A stretch of 64,000 nt of DNA from Adineta ricciae (taxonomy: Eukaryota > Rotifera > Eurotatoria > Adinetida > Adinetidae). The number at the start of each line of letters is the position of its first letter. The first letter of the stretch is position 1. Position numbers and translations under genes: made by a program. The notes beneath the pieces were generated by a model, which was not told where the DNA came from, ran no database searches, and saw only the letters and a program-made list of their open reading frames with translations. The stretch is taken from contig CAJNOJ010000069.1 in NCBI GenBank assembly GCA_905250025.1, forward strand, positions 192,458-256,457. The letters are read 5' to 3'. Below, piece by piece: positions 34,624 to 47,764 of this stretch.

Positions 34624-37600
34624 ATGGATAAAGGCTTGGGCACATTGTATAATAAGCTATCGAATCTTTTTCATCCTAATTCAGCGACGTCAACAACGTC
34701 TTCTTCAGTGCCATCATCATCGTCTGCACCTGAAGCCAATTCATTATCAACATTCTTTGATCGAATAGTTCCATCACCAGGCGAACAACGTCGTGCCACT
34801 TCTCGAGTCGTTCGACAAATCTCAATCAAAGCAAACGATATGTCGAAACGCGAAAAGTAAGACTCGTTCGTTTGAACTGAAATGCATCTAATGACGAAGA
34901 AAATCAGATCCAGATAGGCGAAAATCTGTTGATGATTACGAAAAAAGGAGAAACGAACGTCATTCATCTCCCCTACTTTACACATATTGCAATCGACGAG
35001 ATGATTGAAGTCGCACAAGTAACACTTTCTCTCTCCTATCATAATCAGCAACAAAGTCCGATACCAAGACGATGCTTGATGAGAAAGTCGTTCGTTTATC
35101 CGATTTTATCCAACAAATTCCTAATTTTCTCCCTATTTTGAATAGTTCCATCAAAGATAAGCATGCTGATCTACTCAAAAGTCCGTCTCCATTACCAAAT
35201 GAATCTACTATGTCAGTGCCAGGTATGGATGATGCGGAGTTTCGACGTCGAGGGAAGGAAATGATTGATTACATTGCCGATTATCTGAAAAACATCAAGT
35301 AATGCTCCGAAAAAGTATAAAAAACGAAATAGACATTTGATTCACTCGTAGTGACCGTCGAGTGACACCCGAAGTCGAACCAGGTTACCTACGACCAATG
35401 TTACCCAAGAATGCACCAGAAAAGAGTGAAAAGTGGGATGATATCATGAAAGATCTGGAAAGAACTATCATGCCTGGCATCACTCATTGGCAACATCCAC
35501 GTTTTCACGCATATTTCCCAGCTGGTAATAGTTATCCATCCATACTGGGTGACATGCTATCGTCTGGCCTTGGAATTGTTGGGTTTTCGTGGGCAGCAAG
35601 TCCGGCTTGTACCGAGTTGGAAACAATCATGCTCGATTGGATCGGTAGGATATGAGCGTCACGTCGCTTAATGCAAAGTCCTCATTTACTTGTCTCTTAG
35701 GTCGTATGATGGCATTACCGGTCGGTTTTCTTCCATTCGACCCGAAACGTGATAATAAAGACAGTGATGATGAAGAGGAGGAAGAAGAAGAAGAGGAAGA
35801 GGAATTGTCACCTGAAAGTGATGAAGAATCCAGCGGAGATAACCTACATGAAACAATGAGCAATGGTCACGGACAAAAGCAAACGCGACACATCGGTGGT
35901 GGCGTACTACTCGTAAGCTGATCATTGAAATCTTCAGAAAAGAACTTTCTCTTTGTCAAATCTCAAAAATCAATTAAACATTTTAGGGTTCGGCAAGTGA
36001 ATGTATTCTCGTGGCAATGTTAGCTGCACGTACAAAGAAAATCACCAGTAAACGTCAAGCCGATCCACTTATGGAAGATGGTCAAATTCTCGCTCGATTG
36101 GTTTGCTACACGTCAAAACTGGTAGGTTTTTGAATAGAATGCCAGTATAATGGATTACCGTTGATTGTTTTTCAGGCACATTCATGCGTAGAAAAAGCCG
36201 GTCTTATCGCAATGGTTCGTGTACGACAATTAGCTGTGGATGAACATTTTTCACTGCGTGGTAAAACATTAGAAGAATGTATTCGAGCTGATAAAGAAAA
36301 AGGATTAATACCATTTCTGGTTTGTAATCTCTGTTCCGTCAAGTCAAACTTGAAGATGTTGTTTTTGCTTTCCACTAGGTTTCGGGCACAGTGGGAACAA
36401 CTTCGTGTTGTTCGTATGATAATTTAGAAGAGATTGGTGAAATATGTCAACGTGAAAAACTCTGGTTTCATGTCGACGGTGCCTATGCTGGCAGTGCTTT
36501 TCTCTGTGAAGAACATCGATACATTATGAAAGGTTTACATGTAAGATTTGTAGCTGATTTGTGACAGTAGAATCGTATTCTTATATTTTAGTATGCAGAT
36601 TCTTTCAATACCAATCCAAATAAATGGTTACTGATGAATTTCGATTGTTCATGTTTTTGGTATGTGATAAAAGTTCATTTGTTTGATTTTTGAAAGGATT
36701 CTTTTATTTTTAACAAAAGGGTTCGAGATAAATTTGCGCTGATTAACGCTATGTCCGTAGATCCACTCTACCTTCAACATAAACATGCACAGAAAGCAGT
36801 AGATTACCGAGTAAGTGAACTGATTTGCTACGGAAAGTAAATCGAACCAAACCTACTGATTGTAGCATTGGGGTGTTGCGCTGAGTCGTCGATTTCGTTC
36901 CCTTAAACTTTGGTTTACGATTCGTAGTTATGGTATTGAAGGTCTTCGTCATTATATCCGAGAAGTACTGTTTCGTCTTTCACCAATGGTTTTAATCTAT
37001 GATTTGTTTACTTTTTTTTAGCATTGTCGGCTGGCCAAAGTCTTTGCTTCGTTGATCAGCACCGATAATCGGTTTGAGATCATTGGTGGTGTGACATTGG
37101 GTCTCGTTTGTTTTCGTCTAAAAGTGCGCAACCATTGATTTTCTCGTTCAAATCTTTCTTTTACGGACTCGACTAATTCTAGGGCAGTAATAAGCTAAGT
37201 CAAAAGTTACTTTTATCATTGAATGATTCTGGCTGTATCCATATGGTACCATCGATGGTCAATGATATCTATATCATTCGCTTTGCTGTTTGTGCCAAAT
37301 ACGCCACTGACGACGACATGCACGTGGCATTTCGCATAATTCAAGAACACGCAAATGATGTTTTAGAAGAATATCGTGCCCAGCGCAATGGTCGGCATTC
37401 ATCATCAAATGATTCGCTTGACGCAAATACAAAACAAAACGCTGCCATAACGAATACTGAACATGATACAGCTGTATCAGAAGAAACTGGTGATCCGGAG
37501 GTATTACCAGAAACACCAGTTGCTCCGACTACTTTTTCACCGACGAAAGCTCGAGTAAATTAGCGAGGTCGAGTTGATATCGAAGTAAAAACGTCTTTAT

Positions 37601-37927
37601 TGATGATTTTAGGCTAATACAATAACAACAATGACTCCACATCATCGTGTAACATTTGAAAAGCCAGTGTCGAATCTGCTGAAAGACAAACGATCACGAC
37701 CAATGTTTGTTCGCATGGTCTCGGACGCGAAATTGTACTATCCGAAACGAACTATCTCTCAATTAGCACGACAATCATCATTAGCAACACCTCGAGCACG
37801 CAAACGAATCCAAAGCGATTCGGGCAACCACGCGACAAGATCCTCAAGTGAAAAATACCTATCTCGCACGGTAAGTATTTTGGAAACAGTCAATTCTGAC
37901 GAAGGCGAACTTGATGATAAACAATGA
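34624..37927 (+). CDS. Aromatic amino acid decarboxylase family enzyme (tyrosine decarboxylase-like)
   Basis: Fourteen exons. From 34908 to 37927 all junctions keep phase. Group II PLP-decarboxylase landmarks: [74 protein letters not shown] and the lysine motif [12 protein letters not shown], followed by [16 protein letters not shown] and [12 protein letters not shown]. These enzymes make biogenic amines. NPNK in place of the NPHK of DOPA decarboxylase suggests a tyrosine or histidine decarboxylase relative, which is inference. An acidic insert of about 45 residues (35750-35890, including a run of ten Glu) interrupts the domain before the GGGVLLGSASE block. The C-terminal extension of about 150 residues is polar and Ser-rich. 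The exon at 34624-34856 (Ser-rich, start at 34624) does not join 34908 in frame by any good splice site, so the true start is unresolved. ATG 34932 is the next in-frame choice. AATAAA at 38100-38105. Confidence 0.9.
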
Positions 37928-38099
37928 AGTCATCCAATCAAGTGAGATTGATTTAACCTTGGTGAATGGATGGTACGGTGATCTCACTGATTTATTTTAT
38001 TTATCTAAATGTTGTTTGTCAAATGAATATATACATATATTTATTTTCCATATTGTCTGTTTGTGTTCGTCGTAACTACTCGATGTTTTCATTGTATAC

Positions 38100-38105
38100 A
38101 ATAAA
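38100..38105 (+). terminator. Polyadenylation signal of decarboxylase gene
   Basis: AATAAA about 170 bp after the stop codon. Confidence 0.55.
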
Positions 38106-39361
38106 ATCAGTTGTTCTTTACAAATATTTATTCACGATTTGAAAATCAGTTTCTTTGTTCTATTTATCAGAAGGTATTAACCGGATGTCAATACGCATTC
38201 CTACTCATTCGAAGTATTTCCAAAATTGAGATTAATCCAGTGAGCTATGCATGTATGGCATAATTTAATAATTGATGATGGTTTCATCATCTCCAATAGT
38301 CTTTTCTAAACACGAATTCAATTATTTCCTGATAATCTGCATTTTTATTATTTATTATGACATAGATCAGCTTGACGAGGAGAACTTCGATATCGATCGA
38401 GTCTATCATCCAGTGATCAGTGACAATAGAACGAAGAAAAGCATATTCCCTTGTGAAATTCTATCGATACACTTCTTACTCGCTGAGGATATGTTTTATA
38501 TCAAACAAATAGTAATCGACATAATCTCCGTATAACATTCAAATGTGTCGTTATTCATCTGCGTAGACCCTGACTACTCAGACGGTTATTCGACTTTGTA
38601 ATGTATTTCCTTCCGTGATTTAGTCTTGCAAAAAGGTACTCACTTCATCGAGTTTCATGCGATCGTCATATAAGCAAGTTCCCTGGTGAATCTTTTCGGT
38701 TAAAATTCGAGTGAAACTTGTTCGAGATGACTTGCAAGTCAATCGTAACGTCTAATCATAGTGAACTTTCTCGATCTGTTATTTATGGACTTTTGCTAGC
38801 GACGTTATTTTGTTGCTCTTATCAAGATATGTCAGATCAAAAAAGATATGGAATCAATTATACATCTCGTCAGTGGATAGTTCTTCTGACTTCTTAAGTA
38901 GAAACAAGCATTGTAAATAGAGAAGAGAATATTGCACGATAGAAATAAAATCAAACGAATGAGATAGCCGATGTTTTTATGTACGTGACTATGATGATGA
39001 TGAGATCTTTCTTCCGAGAATAATTATCGTCATTCGTCGTCGCTAATAGAACAAAAGAAAGGCGAAGAAGAAGAGGAGAAGAAGAACTTAGTTGCCGAAA
39101 AAAAATCTCATCATCGTTCTTTTAGCTATTTGTTCATACTTCCTCTGAGACAATCTCATCTTGTGTGTCTGCCTAGCTTATAGAATACGAGAGCAAATAG
39201 ATGTGTATTTGACTATCTTTGAATAAGTTATTTTACATCGACTAGCATTCTTTTTCTTAATGATAAACATTCGTGTATTTCTGTCCGTAGATTTCTACCC
39301 ATGATCATCAATTCAACGATTCCGATAGGCAATCAATCAATAATCTAGAAGAATTTCCAGC
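38106..39361. other. Intergenic, no gene seen
   Basis: AT-rich DNA between the decarboxylase and the first exon of the DPP-like gene. A small frame at 38272-38535 has no family signature. Confidence 0.4.
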
Positions 39362-42300
39362 ATGGATGATGAAGCCATCAAAAATAATTATACAGAACAG
39401 GTAAAAAGAAACACTTGTGTAATGTGTAAATCAGCAGATAGGACACGACTTGTCTTTTTCGCCATTTTGTCAACAAGTGATTTAACGGTTCATTTAACCG
39501 CATATGATTACATTGAAAGAGTCGTTTGATGTATTCTTATCTCATTTCGAGACATTTTTATGTATATGTGTGTTAACCATCAAAGAAATGACATCCGAAT
39601 GTTAGGTATCGTTTCATATGAAATCTGATCTTCTCTTTCTTATTCTTGAATTTATTATGATTAGATAGACGAGATGAAAAAACTAACGTACGAATCGAAC
39701 ATTACAATGCATGATTAAGCATCCACACAAGATGAAATAACAAGAAGAAGAAATCGTACGATGTTTGATGAATGTCAGTGAAGCTAAGGCCAGGCATTGT
39801 CGCATGAAAATCTGACGAAGAAAAGCTTTCTCTTCCTTTCGCAATACTTCAATTCGATCATCATCAGGAACTAGTTGCTCAGGCTAAAATCAAGATTTAA
39901 TAGACGTTTTGTGACAAGATTAATTTGAACATATTAAATTAGAAATCGAACGAGATTTCGTGATATCATCTCCAATTGACAATGCCAAATATATGACCAC
40001 AGAGCTGACATCACTGATTTGCTTTTCTTGGAAGCCAGAAATAGAAGTACATTTTCTTCACACTAGTCTTCGTGCTTTATGAAATGCACTACTAGATATT
40101 GTCTCGATAGCCTTTCTAAGTAATCTATCGTACTAATCGATAAAAATAATAAACAAATTATACAGAAACATTTGGCATGTTGAGAGTGCCACTCTAGTGA
40201 TGCGCTTTGCCAAATAAATGACTTGCATAGATATGTCCATAATTAGAGATAAAGGATGGTAAACATTTGAACTCATCTACCTAAGTAGTGCCTGAAGAGG
40301 GGGGAAAACAATGCATTTCCTGTGTGTGTGTATGGTACTAAAGTGAAAGAAAAACAGTAACAGTTGATCACAATTGACTAAGATAGATATGATATCATTC
40401 GTCGTCTATTCGGTGATTTGTTCGTTGTTGAATTCTTTCAGTTTCTAATGATGGTAAGTCGTTTATAAACAAGGGATTATTCATCAAGATATGTTTTTCT
40501 AATGATTTGAATGTTCGAGTAAAATCGCATGTCGTCGTTCACTTTTTTGCTTTTGCCATAAAATAAATCTCGGTAAATTTCTTTTTCTACGACTTCGACT
40601 TGTCAAGTGAAAAGTGACTTTTTGACACAAAAATGGCTGAATGTGCTCGTGATTTTCTGTTCGGTGTATGCATGATGACAGTGAGTGAAATAATTGAAAG
40701 TTTTCCCTCGTGAAGTGCTTGTCGGTGGTGGAGCAAATCAGTTTGATATTGTTTGCTTGAGAAAGTCCGCCTAATGGTTTCCATTTTTCTTCATTTACGC
40801 CACCAGCAATCATCTAGATCTCGACAGGTAATCTCTACGAACACAATTCGTGTCAAGTAGGCATACTTAACCTGAACAATGAATAGTTTGATAGAGTTTT
40901 TCAAGTATTCATACAATAAATCGATTACTAATTGAATCTTCCGTTTTGCTTTATTTTTGCTACATTTCTGACATTATAAAATATATGATGGAGATCGATC
41001 ATAGTAATAGATCGCAATCACCTACATTCAACAGAGATCTAAGAGGGTAATGTCGTGTTTGGCATTCGCAGAAAACAAGTTAGTTTACAGAGTAAAGGAA
41101 GCGTGATTGATTCTACTCGACTAATAGAAAATCTTCGTATTATTTAACATTTTTCATGCGATATTCTCGTCGTCGATGCTAGCTCCAATTGTTTTTCACG
41201 TGAGTGACAAGAAGATTGGTGATAATATTTGTTTCATCTGTTAAAGACTTCATAATGACGATGGTAACAACAGTTGCACAGGCTCGAAAGTAGACGATCG
41301 TTGATTATCTCGGATATCATTCGACACTTCATTAAGAAGATATAGTAGAGAAAATGAAAGCCAACGGAGCAATCATATCAGACAAGCAGAAAAAGTAATT
41401 TTCGTTGGGTAGGTGAGACGGAAATCGAGATTTATAAAATTATGAGGAAAATATCGATGTTATCAGCAAAAACACAGGAAGAGGAGGAAGAAGAACAGAG
41501 GAATTTCGTAGAATTTTGTTCATTTTGTGTGGTGAGTCATCTGACTGGATTTCAGCGATGTTTGATCAAGATCGAACTTGAGTGGCATATCTTGTTCTAT
41601 GTAGGAATTGGTCGGTGGTACAAGTAAAAAGCAAAATTGGAAAGGTTTAGGTATTGCCTTTATTGTCATTGCAATCATTTGTCTGTTCATTGCTGCAGCG
41701 ATTCTTTTAACAAGTTCTCGTAAGTACATATCGTTTTCTTCTTTCGAAACGTTTCAATCTGAACTTCTTTTAGAACAAATTCATATTGATAATAAACTTC
41801 TTTCACTAACTGAGCAAGACATATTCAGTATCAAAGTACCTAAACCGTAAATATTTTCTTTTTGATAAAACATTCATTATTCTAATCAAATTATGTTTTC
41901 TAGTTGGAATGGAACATGGATATCGGATAGGTTTTTTTCGTATGTGGACACGAATGATTCGATATGGATCTACAATTGCGACACACTTGAGAGGGAATTG
42001 CTGTTCAAAAGTGATTTCATTCAACAGGAAAGTGTCGAATATGGAATTGTCTCGCCATCGACGAAGTACATACTAATACCAGTCAAAACGGAGAAGGTAA
42101 ATGAATACATTTCACGTTGATATTTGTATTTGCCTTTTAGATCTCGTCATATTATACAGACTATCAGTATGATATCTACGAGAAATCGAGGATGATTGCG
42201 TCGATTGCACGTGTCAATGAAACTAAACGATCAGTCTCTGCTGTAGTATACTCCCACTCGGATCATCTATTTGTAAGTTTTATTCTTTTCCTCAACAGCT

Positions 42301-44899
42301 CAAACAGTACGAGTTTCTTTTTCTCGTAGGCTTTCATTGACAATTTCGACATCTATGTATATAATATAACGAGAAAATCAAGTTATCGAATGACATTCGA
42401 TGGTAATCGAAATACAATTCATAACGGTCTCGTTGAATGGATTCATGAATGTAAGAATACAGCTTGTCAATATTTATTAACAAATTCTTTTCTTTAGATG
42501 AGATTTTCAACCGAAAGACTCTTCTATTTTGGTCGCCAACGGATCGTTATTTAGCATTCATTAAAATCAATCTAATCGACGTACCGAAAAATTACTATCT
42601 AAAATATGACTTCACCTTGGAAAACGATGATCTTTATTCAATTCCGTATCCGAAATACAACGATCCCATTCCTGCGCTGAATGTTTTCATCTTCAACACT
42701 CGAACGAAGAAGACAATCCGTGTGCCACAATCGAATGATAGTGCGAAATCGTAAGTGTAGTTTACAGGTATTTTTGTCAACCTAGTTGCAATCTGCTTAG
42801 AAATAAGTCGGACGTGTATATTTATCACGTTGTTTGGTACTGTGATACGTGTTTTGCAGTCGTATATGGAAATCGTGTACAAAATACAAGTACAATTCAA
42901 CTGTACGAAATAGTGTACGATAAAATTAGTTTCAAGTCAAAATATATCGAAGAGACCAGTCGAGGATACTTGTTATCGCGGTTTTTGAAGCCATTCTTTT
43001 CCTCTTTGGGGCCATATGCTTATATCATCCGTTTTGATCCTGTCATTAACGGAAAGGCTGGTCAGAAAGCGTTTCCACGTGTTGTACGAATACATTTCAA
43101 TCAATCGGTGAGCCATAAGATGAAAGCTGTACAAAACTGTTTCCTTCATATTTTTTTAGTATCCTCAAGTTGATGCGAAATCACCTGAAGACATCAATGC
43201 TGATGAAATTCTTCATGTCGACAATCTCGGTCAAGTCTATTTTACCGGTTTCGAACCGCTGAATTCACTCGAAAGGCAACTCTATCGGTAAAAAGAACTT
43301 TACGTATTAGAAATATATTTTTTCATCCATCATAGATGGACACATACGGACGTCGTGTCAGAAATCGAATGCTTATCTTGTAACGAGTCCTGCGGATATA
43401 TCAACGCTCAATTTAGTCTCGGGAAGGGGAACTATTATATTTTAGAATGTCTCGGACCATCTATTCCTTATTCTGTATTATATAATCAAATGGAAAGGCT
43501 GGGTACATTCAAAAGAGCATCTAACATTTTTGAGTACCATTTCACATTTCAGTGCTTATCGATGATAATGAACCGTTTCGAGAATGGATCAGTAATCGGT
43601 TAATGCCATCGATTGAATATTTTACAGTGCCATTAGACGAGAAAAATTCGAGTAAGAAAAATGGCCAGAATCGTGATTTTTATTTGTTCAGACGATTATT
43701 TTCCATAGTTGTTGGTAATGGTATGATTATTTTACCACCCAATTACAATCCGAATAAAACTATCGCATCCTATCCAGTAATCATGACAATGTAAGCATCT
43801 TGAAAGGAATCGATCCGATTGATTTCTATTTGATTTCTAGTAACGATCGATTGTATGATCAACGTGTAACGAAGAAATACATATTGCCTTTAGCTGAGTA
43901 TGTCTACGTGCGTAGTCGCTTCGCGGAAAACTTGTTTTTGTTTAGTTATATTCAAGTTATAGAAGATAATTTAACTGTTGTCATGTTCGATGCGCATGGT
44001 AGTATAGGGCAGGATGAAAATTATCTGAAATCAAATTCACAGGACTGGTTAGAACGGCAATATCAAGATTATATCAAAGTTGCTCAGTAAAGTGAAAAGA
44101 TCTCGATGAAACGAATGTTCATTTTGCAGTTTTTTTTGTTTAGACATTTGAAATGGAATGAGAAAAAGTTCAACGAAACATTGAATGATACCAGATTTGG
44201 ACTTCGAGCACGAGTGAGTTCGAATTTTCATCATCAAATTCGATCGACTATTTTTGAGTATAGGGTCCTGCTGCTGTCGTTGCACTAAGACTACTGGAAG
44301 GACAAGATGAATATATCTGTGCATTTCTCCAGTCACCTGTCTATGATTTAGCTCATTATTGTAAGTTTCCTTCGATCATGTTAACGTTCAATTCCGATCA
44401 TGTCGTTTCTCAAGATGCGGCCTTCAGCGAGCATATCATCGGATTGAATGGCGGCATGAAATCGGTAAGTTCCGAATGGGCAAGTGTCGCTTTGTTGTAT
44501 CATCTAGTCTTTAGTCTCTTGAGCTCGACATTCAAAACAAAAGTATCGCATTTGTTCATGGAACAGCTGATGGTAAAGAGAAAGACGACTGAATACCGAT
44601 CTCATTCCGTTCTTCACATTTAGAAATCGTACCTTTTAAACATTCGGCAACACTGGCAAAGGCATTGACTGACAAGCATGTCAATTTCGATTTTAAGGTA
44701 TAGTCGGGAGACTTATTCTCGCAGATAAATTTCCTCTGTTGAAACTTTTCAGGTTTATCCTGACGCAAAACATCATTTCGAACAGAATCCTGTGATCTAC
44801 AATGACTTTCTTCATTACCAACGACATTTCTTTCAAGGCTGCCTAGGTGGACGAATTAACAAAGAACGGAAAATCGTTTCACTAGAAGAATACGATTAA
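39362..44899 (+). CDS. DPP6/DPP10-like type II membrane pseudo-peptidase (S9B fold)
   Basis: Eighteen exons keep phase from a 39-base first exon (39362-39400, MDDEAIKNNYTEQ) to TAA 44897-44899, giving about 832 residues. Exon 2 (41605) carries ELVGGTSKKQNWKGLG and the single membrane helix IAFIVIAIICLFIAAAILL, very like the start of DPP6 and DPP10. A beta-propeller region follows (ARVNETKRS, LLFWSPTDRYLAFIKI, VYIYHVVWYCDT), then the hydrolase part (MIILPPNYNPNK, VVMFDAHGSIGQDE, HGTADEIVPF, YPDAKHHF). The Asp and His of the catalytic triad survive. Where peptidases have GWSYGG, this protein reads ARGPAA, so the serine nucleophile is gone and it should not cleave peptides. DPP6/DPP10 proteins lost the serine too and act as auxiliary subunits of Kv4 channels. 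A similar role here is inference. Confidence 0.9.
39401..41441. other. Long first intron of the DPP-like gene
   Basis: Two kilobases, unusually long for this window, where most introns are under 80 bp. Minus-strand frames near 40499-40813 have no recognisable domain. A long first intron would be expected if a second promoter lies inside it. Confidence 0.45.
41442..41531 (+). other. Candidate alternative first exon of the DPP-like gene
   Basis: ATG at 41442 opens 30 codons with a run of six Glu and ends at a good donor (GTG followed by GTGAGT) in phase 0, so it joins the exon at 41605 in frame. The exon at 39362-39400 joins the same acceptor in the same phase. Vertebrate DPP6 and DPP10 use alternative first exons that change only the cytosolic N-terminus. 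The coding quality of this exon alone is weak. Confidence 0.45.
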
Positions 44900-45710
44900 T
44901 ACCGTTCGCTCATTGAAAATCACCGTTTATTCTTTCCAAAACAAAGAAACTCACTGCTCCGGTGATGATCACCGTTGAATTTCTCGTGTGTTTATAGAGT
45001 TGTTTATCTAGATACTCATTATAACATGTTTTATTTATGATTGTAAAGAAAATGTCCTATTCATATGAATAGAAAATCAAATTGTCCTGTTTTGTTAATT
45101 GAAGAAGGATGCCAACTTCTTCTTTCAGCTTTCATTTCGTTGACAAACAAGTCGAGTCGACATTGAACATAAGTTCTCTTATATTTTTCTAAAGCAAATC
45201 AAATTTACAACTTGAAAATTCATTCAACAGTTTTATACACTCTTCAATTGCGTTATTTCTGAAACACACTTATCTTCGATGAAGATATCAAGAAGAAAAA
45301 CACCTGCAGAATGCATTTATCAATGGAGGCAATGTCTCTCGTCGAAAACTTTTATTATTAAATAGAAGTTTAGTACAGTTGTGATAGAATAGTGATTGAC
45401 CATTTTGCTTCTTACTCTGTGTAGGTGTATGCACGTTCTATTCAGTTATGGATCAGAGATGTCGGAAATGAGAAAGTTCATAACAACCTGATGTTGGCAT
45501 TGTTATTCAAATAATCGTTTGCATGACATAAGGCCAGAGAAAAAGGCAACAGAAACGATTAATGTTTAATGTCATTTAAAGTTGTTCAAGGAGAAATGTT
45601 TAACGAGTAGAGAATGTCATCAAACGCGTATCTCTACTGCGCTGGATGTTCTTCTTTGCGTTGTGTTCTTTTTATTAGATTTATTTCCTTCGGATTGAGA
45701 TGTTTTTTCA

Positions 45711-45730
45711 ATATATATATATATATATAT
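45711..45730. repeat. (AT)n microsatellite
   Basis: Ten uninterrupted AT units. Confidence 0.9.
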
Positions 45731-47074
45731 TCGTCATTATTTTCCCCTCTCGTTGTTTTTTGTCGTCATCGATATCTATATTCATACCGGATCAGTTGAG
45801 AGCATTCGTCTATTTGTGTGTTCAAGTGGCCAACGACACAAATCTTCAATGCTAGATGCGTGTATGATTGGCGCACAATATATGTGTTCTTTCGTCATTG
45901 AGCAGCTCAGTTTAGTTGAAATAAAAATACTTCTTTTCTGTGTGTTCACACGCACACATTCTAAAGCTGGTAGGGAACGTAAGAGCGAAAAAAAGGGAAA
46001 GAAATAATGGAATGACAGACAAGCAGACGACATTGGCGTTGCAAGATAGACAGAGAAAAAAAACAACGGAGAAGAGAACGCGAACGCGTTTACTCGAGCT
46101 TTTTTCTGTCATTGTGCATCCGCTCTTTTTTTCGTCATTGCAACAATCTTTCAGATGACGAGAACGACGATGATGGCGACGACTGCTTCTTCGCGACAGT
46201 ATTTTGCGCACATGTCAAATGATAGAAACAGGGAAGAAAAACCTAGGATAAAGAAGAGAGAGAGAGAGAAAAAAAATGTATCGTAATGCTGCTATTATGG
46301 TTAGTGACATAGTGTGAGTATCGCACTCGTTAAGATCTGTTCTAAGATTGACGATGACAAAAACATAGCGATTGATTTCTTCAGTTCGTTTCGATTTTAT
46401 TTTATTATCCTAGTTGAATCAGACTGAGACATGCAAAGCTGTCGCACATACAATGTGGAACTTGACTTGTTTTACATTCTTTCTATTCAGAAAATCTCGT
46501 TTGGCTGTTTTCTCTTTTAACATTCTCTCTACTTACTAGCTAGAACATGCAAAGGCCTGAATGTGCAGAAACGCGAAACGGTCGCTGTTCATTCTCTTGT
46601 GCACACCCTTACCCACAGTTTTTTCAGTCACTCTTGTCATGTACGTCGGACGCATTGTTTGCCATTTATCTATCTTTCTTATTCAATAGCATAACTCACG
46701 CGTATCTGTTCAATAACAATTGCCATTGACGAAACATACAAAAAACAACAACACACAGACTACCGTGGCTAGAAAAACCTATACGGTTAAGGAAAAGAAA
46801 CAGAAGACGTTGCTCGATGCACGCGTACATTTCGCTATTTTTAGCCATTCCAACTCTTTGGTCTACTACTATCATCCGACGCGCATTTCTTTTTTGCATT
46901 TGTTCTTTGACAGTAAACGAGCGAGCGCGTCGAAGATCCCACCCATTCAATGAGCTAGTTGTTACTTTCTATTGCAATAGAAATCTTTTTTCTTCCTTTT
47001 CTTCTGTTGCTTCTTTTTTTCTTTTTTTTTCTCCTTCTTCTTCTTCCGCCTTTGTTCGCACACAACATTTCTAA

Positions 47075-47098
47075 ATCATCATCATCATCATCATCATC
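47075..47098. repeat. (ATC)8 microsatellite
   Basis: Eight perfect ATC units about 670 bp upstream of the RasGRP start. Confidence 0.9.
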
Positions 47099-47764
47099 GA
47101 GCATTATTAACGCTATTCTTTTTGGTTTTTTTTTCTTCAATTTATATTTATATGTTTTATTATGTTCAAGATCCGACGTGTTACAACTTTGAATATGCAT
47201 CATTGGTCTGTCGATTTGATGATTGATTATTATCGTTCATCAACACCACTACGCAATGTAGAGGTGCATTTAACTAATAATATCTGGTGAGTGATTTTGA
47301 AAAGAAATATTCTCCACCTACATGTTTTCATATGTATCTATGCGCATGAAAGATTTTCTTGTTTCTTCTTTCCCGATCGTCTCCTCTACTTGGTCAAATG
47401 TAATTTAAGACAAAGTGGTTTTCTTTCTCGTTAAATAAGTGACGTAAAGAGAGTACGAAAGTAGAGTGTATGTCGTTGACACATACATAAAGTAATTCCT
47501 TCTTCTTCTTCTTCTCCTACTACTTCTTTTTTCCTCCGTTTTCTTTTTCTTATCCGAGTTTTTTCTCTCTCATCCGTTTAGAATGTCATAGTTCAGAAGA
47601 AAAGACAAAAAAAAACCCGTTGTGCGTCATCATTAGTTGCCTCGTGAAATAAATAATAAACATCAGCTGTAAACTCCATTTTCTTGAATGATTCGTTTCT
47701 CAAGGGAGATCTATTTAATGTTCTTGTTTTTCTTCTCGTTAAAGCTCATATCGATAAATAATAA

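Larger units (their letters stand above)
44900..47764. other. Intergenic low-complexity region upstream of RasGRP
   Basis: Contains an AT run (45711-45730), a GA-rich block near 46250-46275, T/C tracts near 46990-47045, and an ATC array (47075-47098). Small frames on both strands translate these simple repeats and I reject them as genes. It likely holds the DPP-like 3' UTR and the RasGRP promoter. Confidence 0.5.

Noticed and set aside
40499-40813. Minus-strand frame of 104 codons in the DPP-like first intron
   Set aside because: No domain, overlapping alternative frames, and no neighbouring exon that fits.
41354-41396. A third candidate first exon of the DPP-like gene (MKANGAIISDKQKK)
   Set aside because: Its donor leaves phase 2, which does not fit the phase 0 acceptor at 41605.
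46955-47203. Frames with poly-Asp and poly-Lys or poly-Ser on both strands
   Set aside because: They translate the ATC array and the T/C tracts, and carry no other signal.
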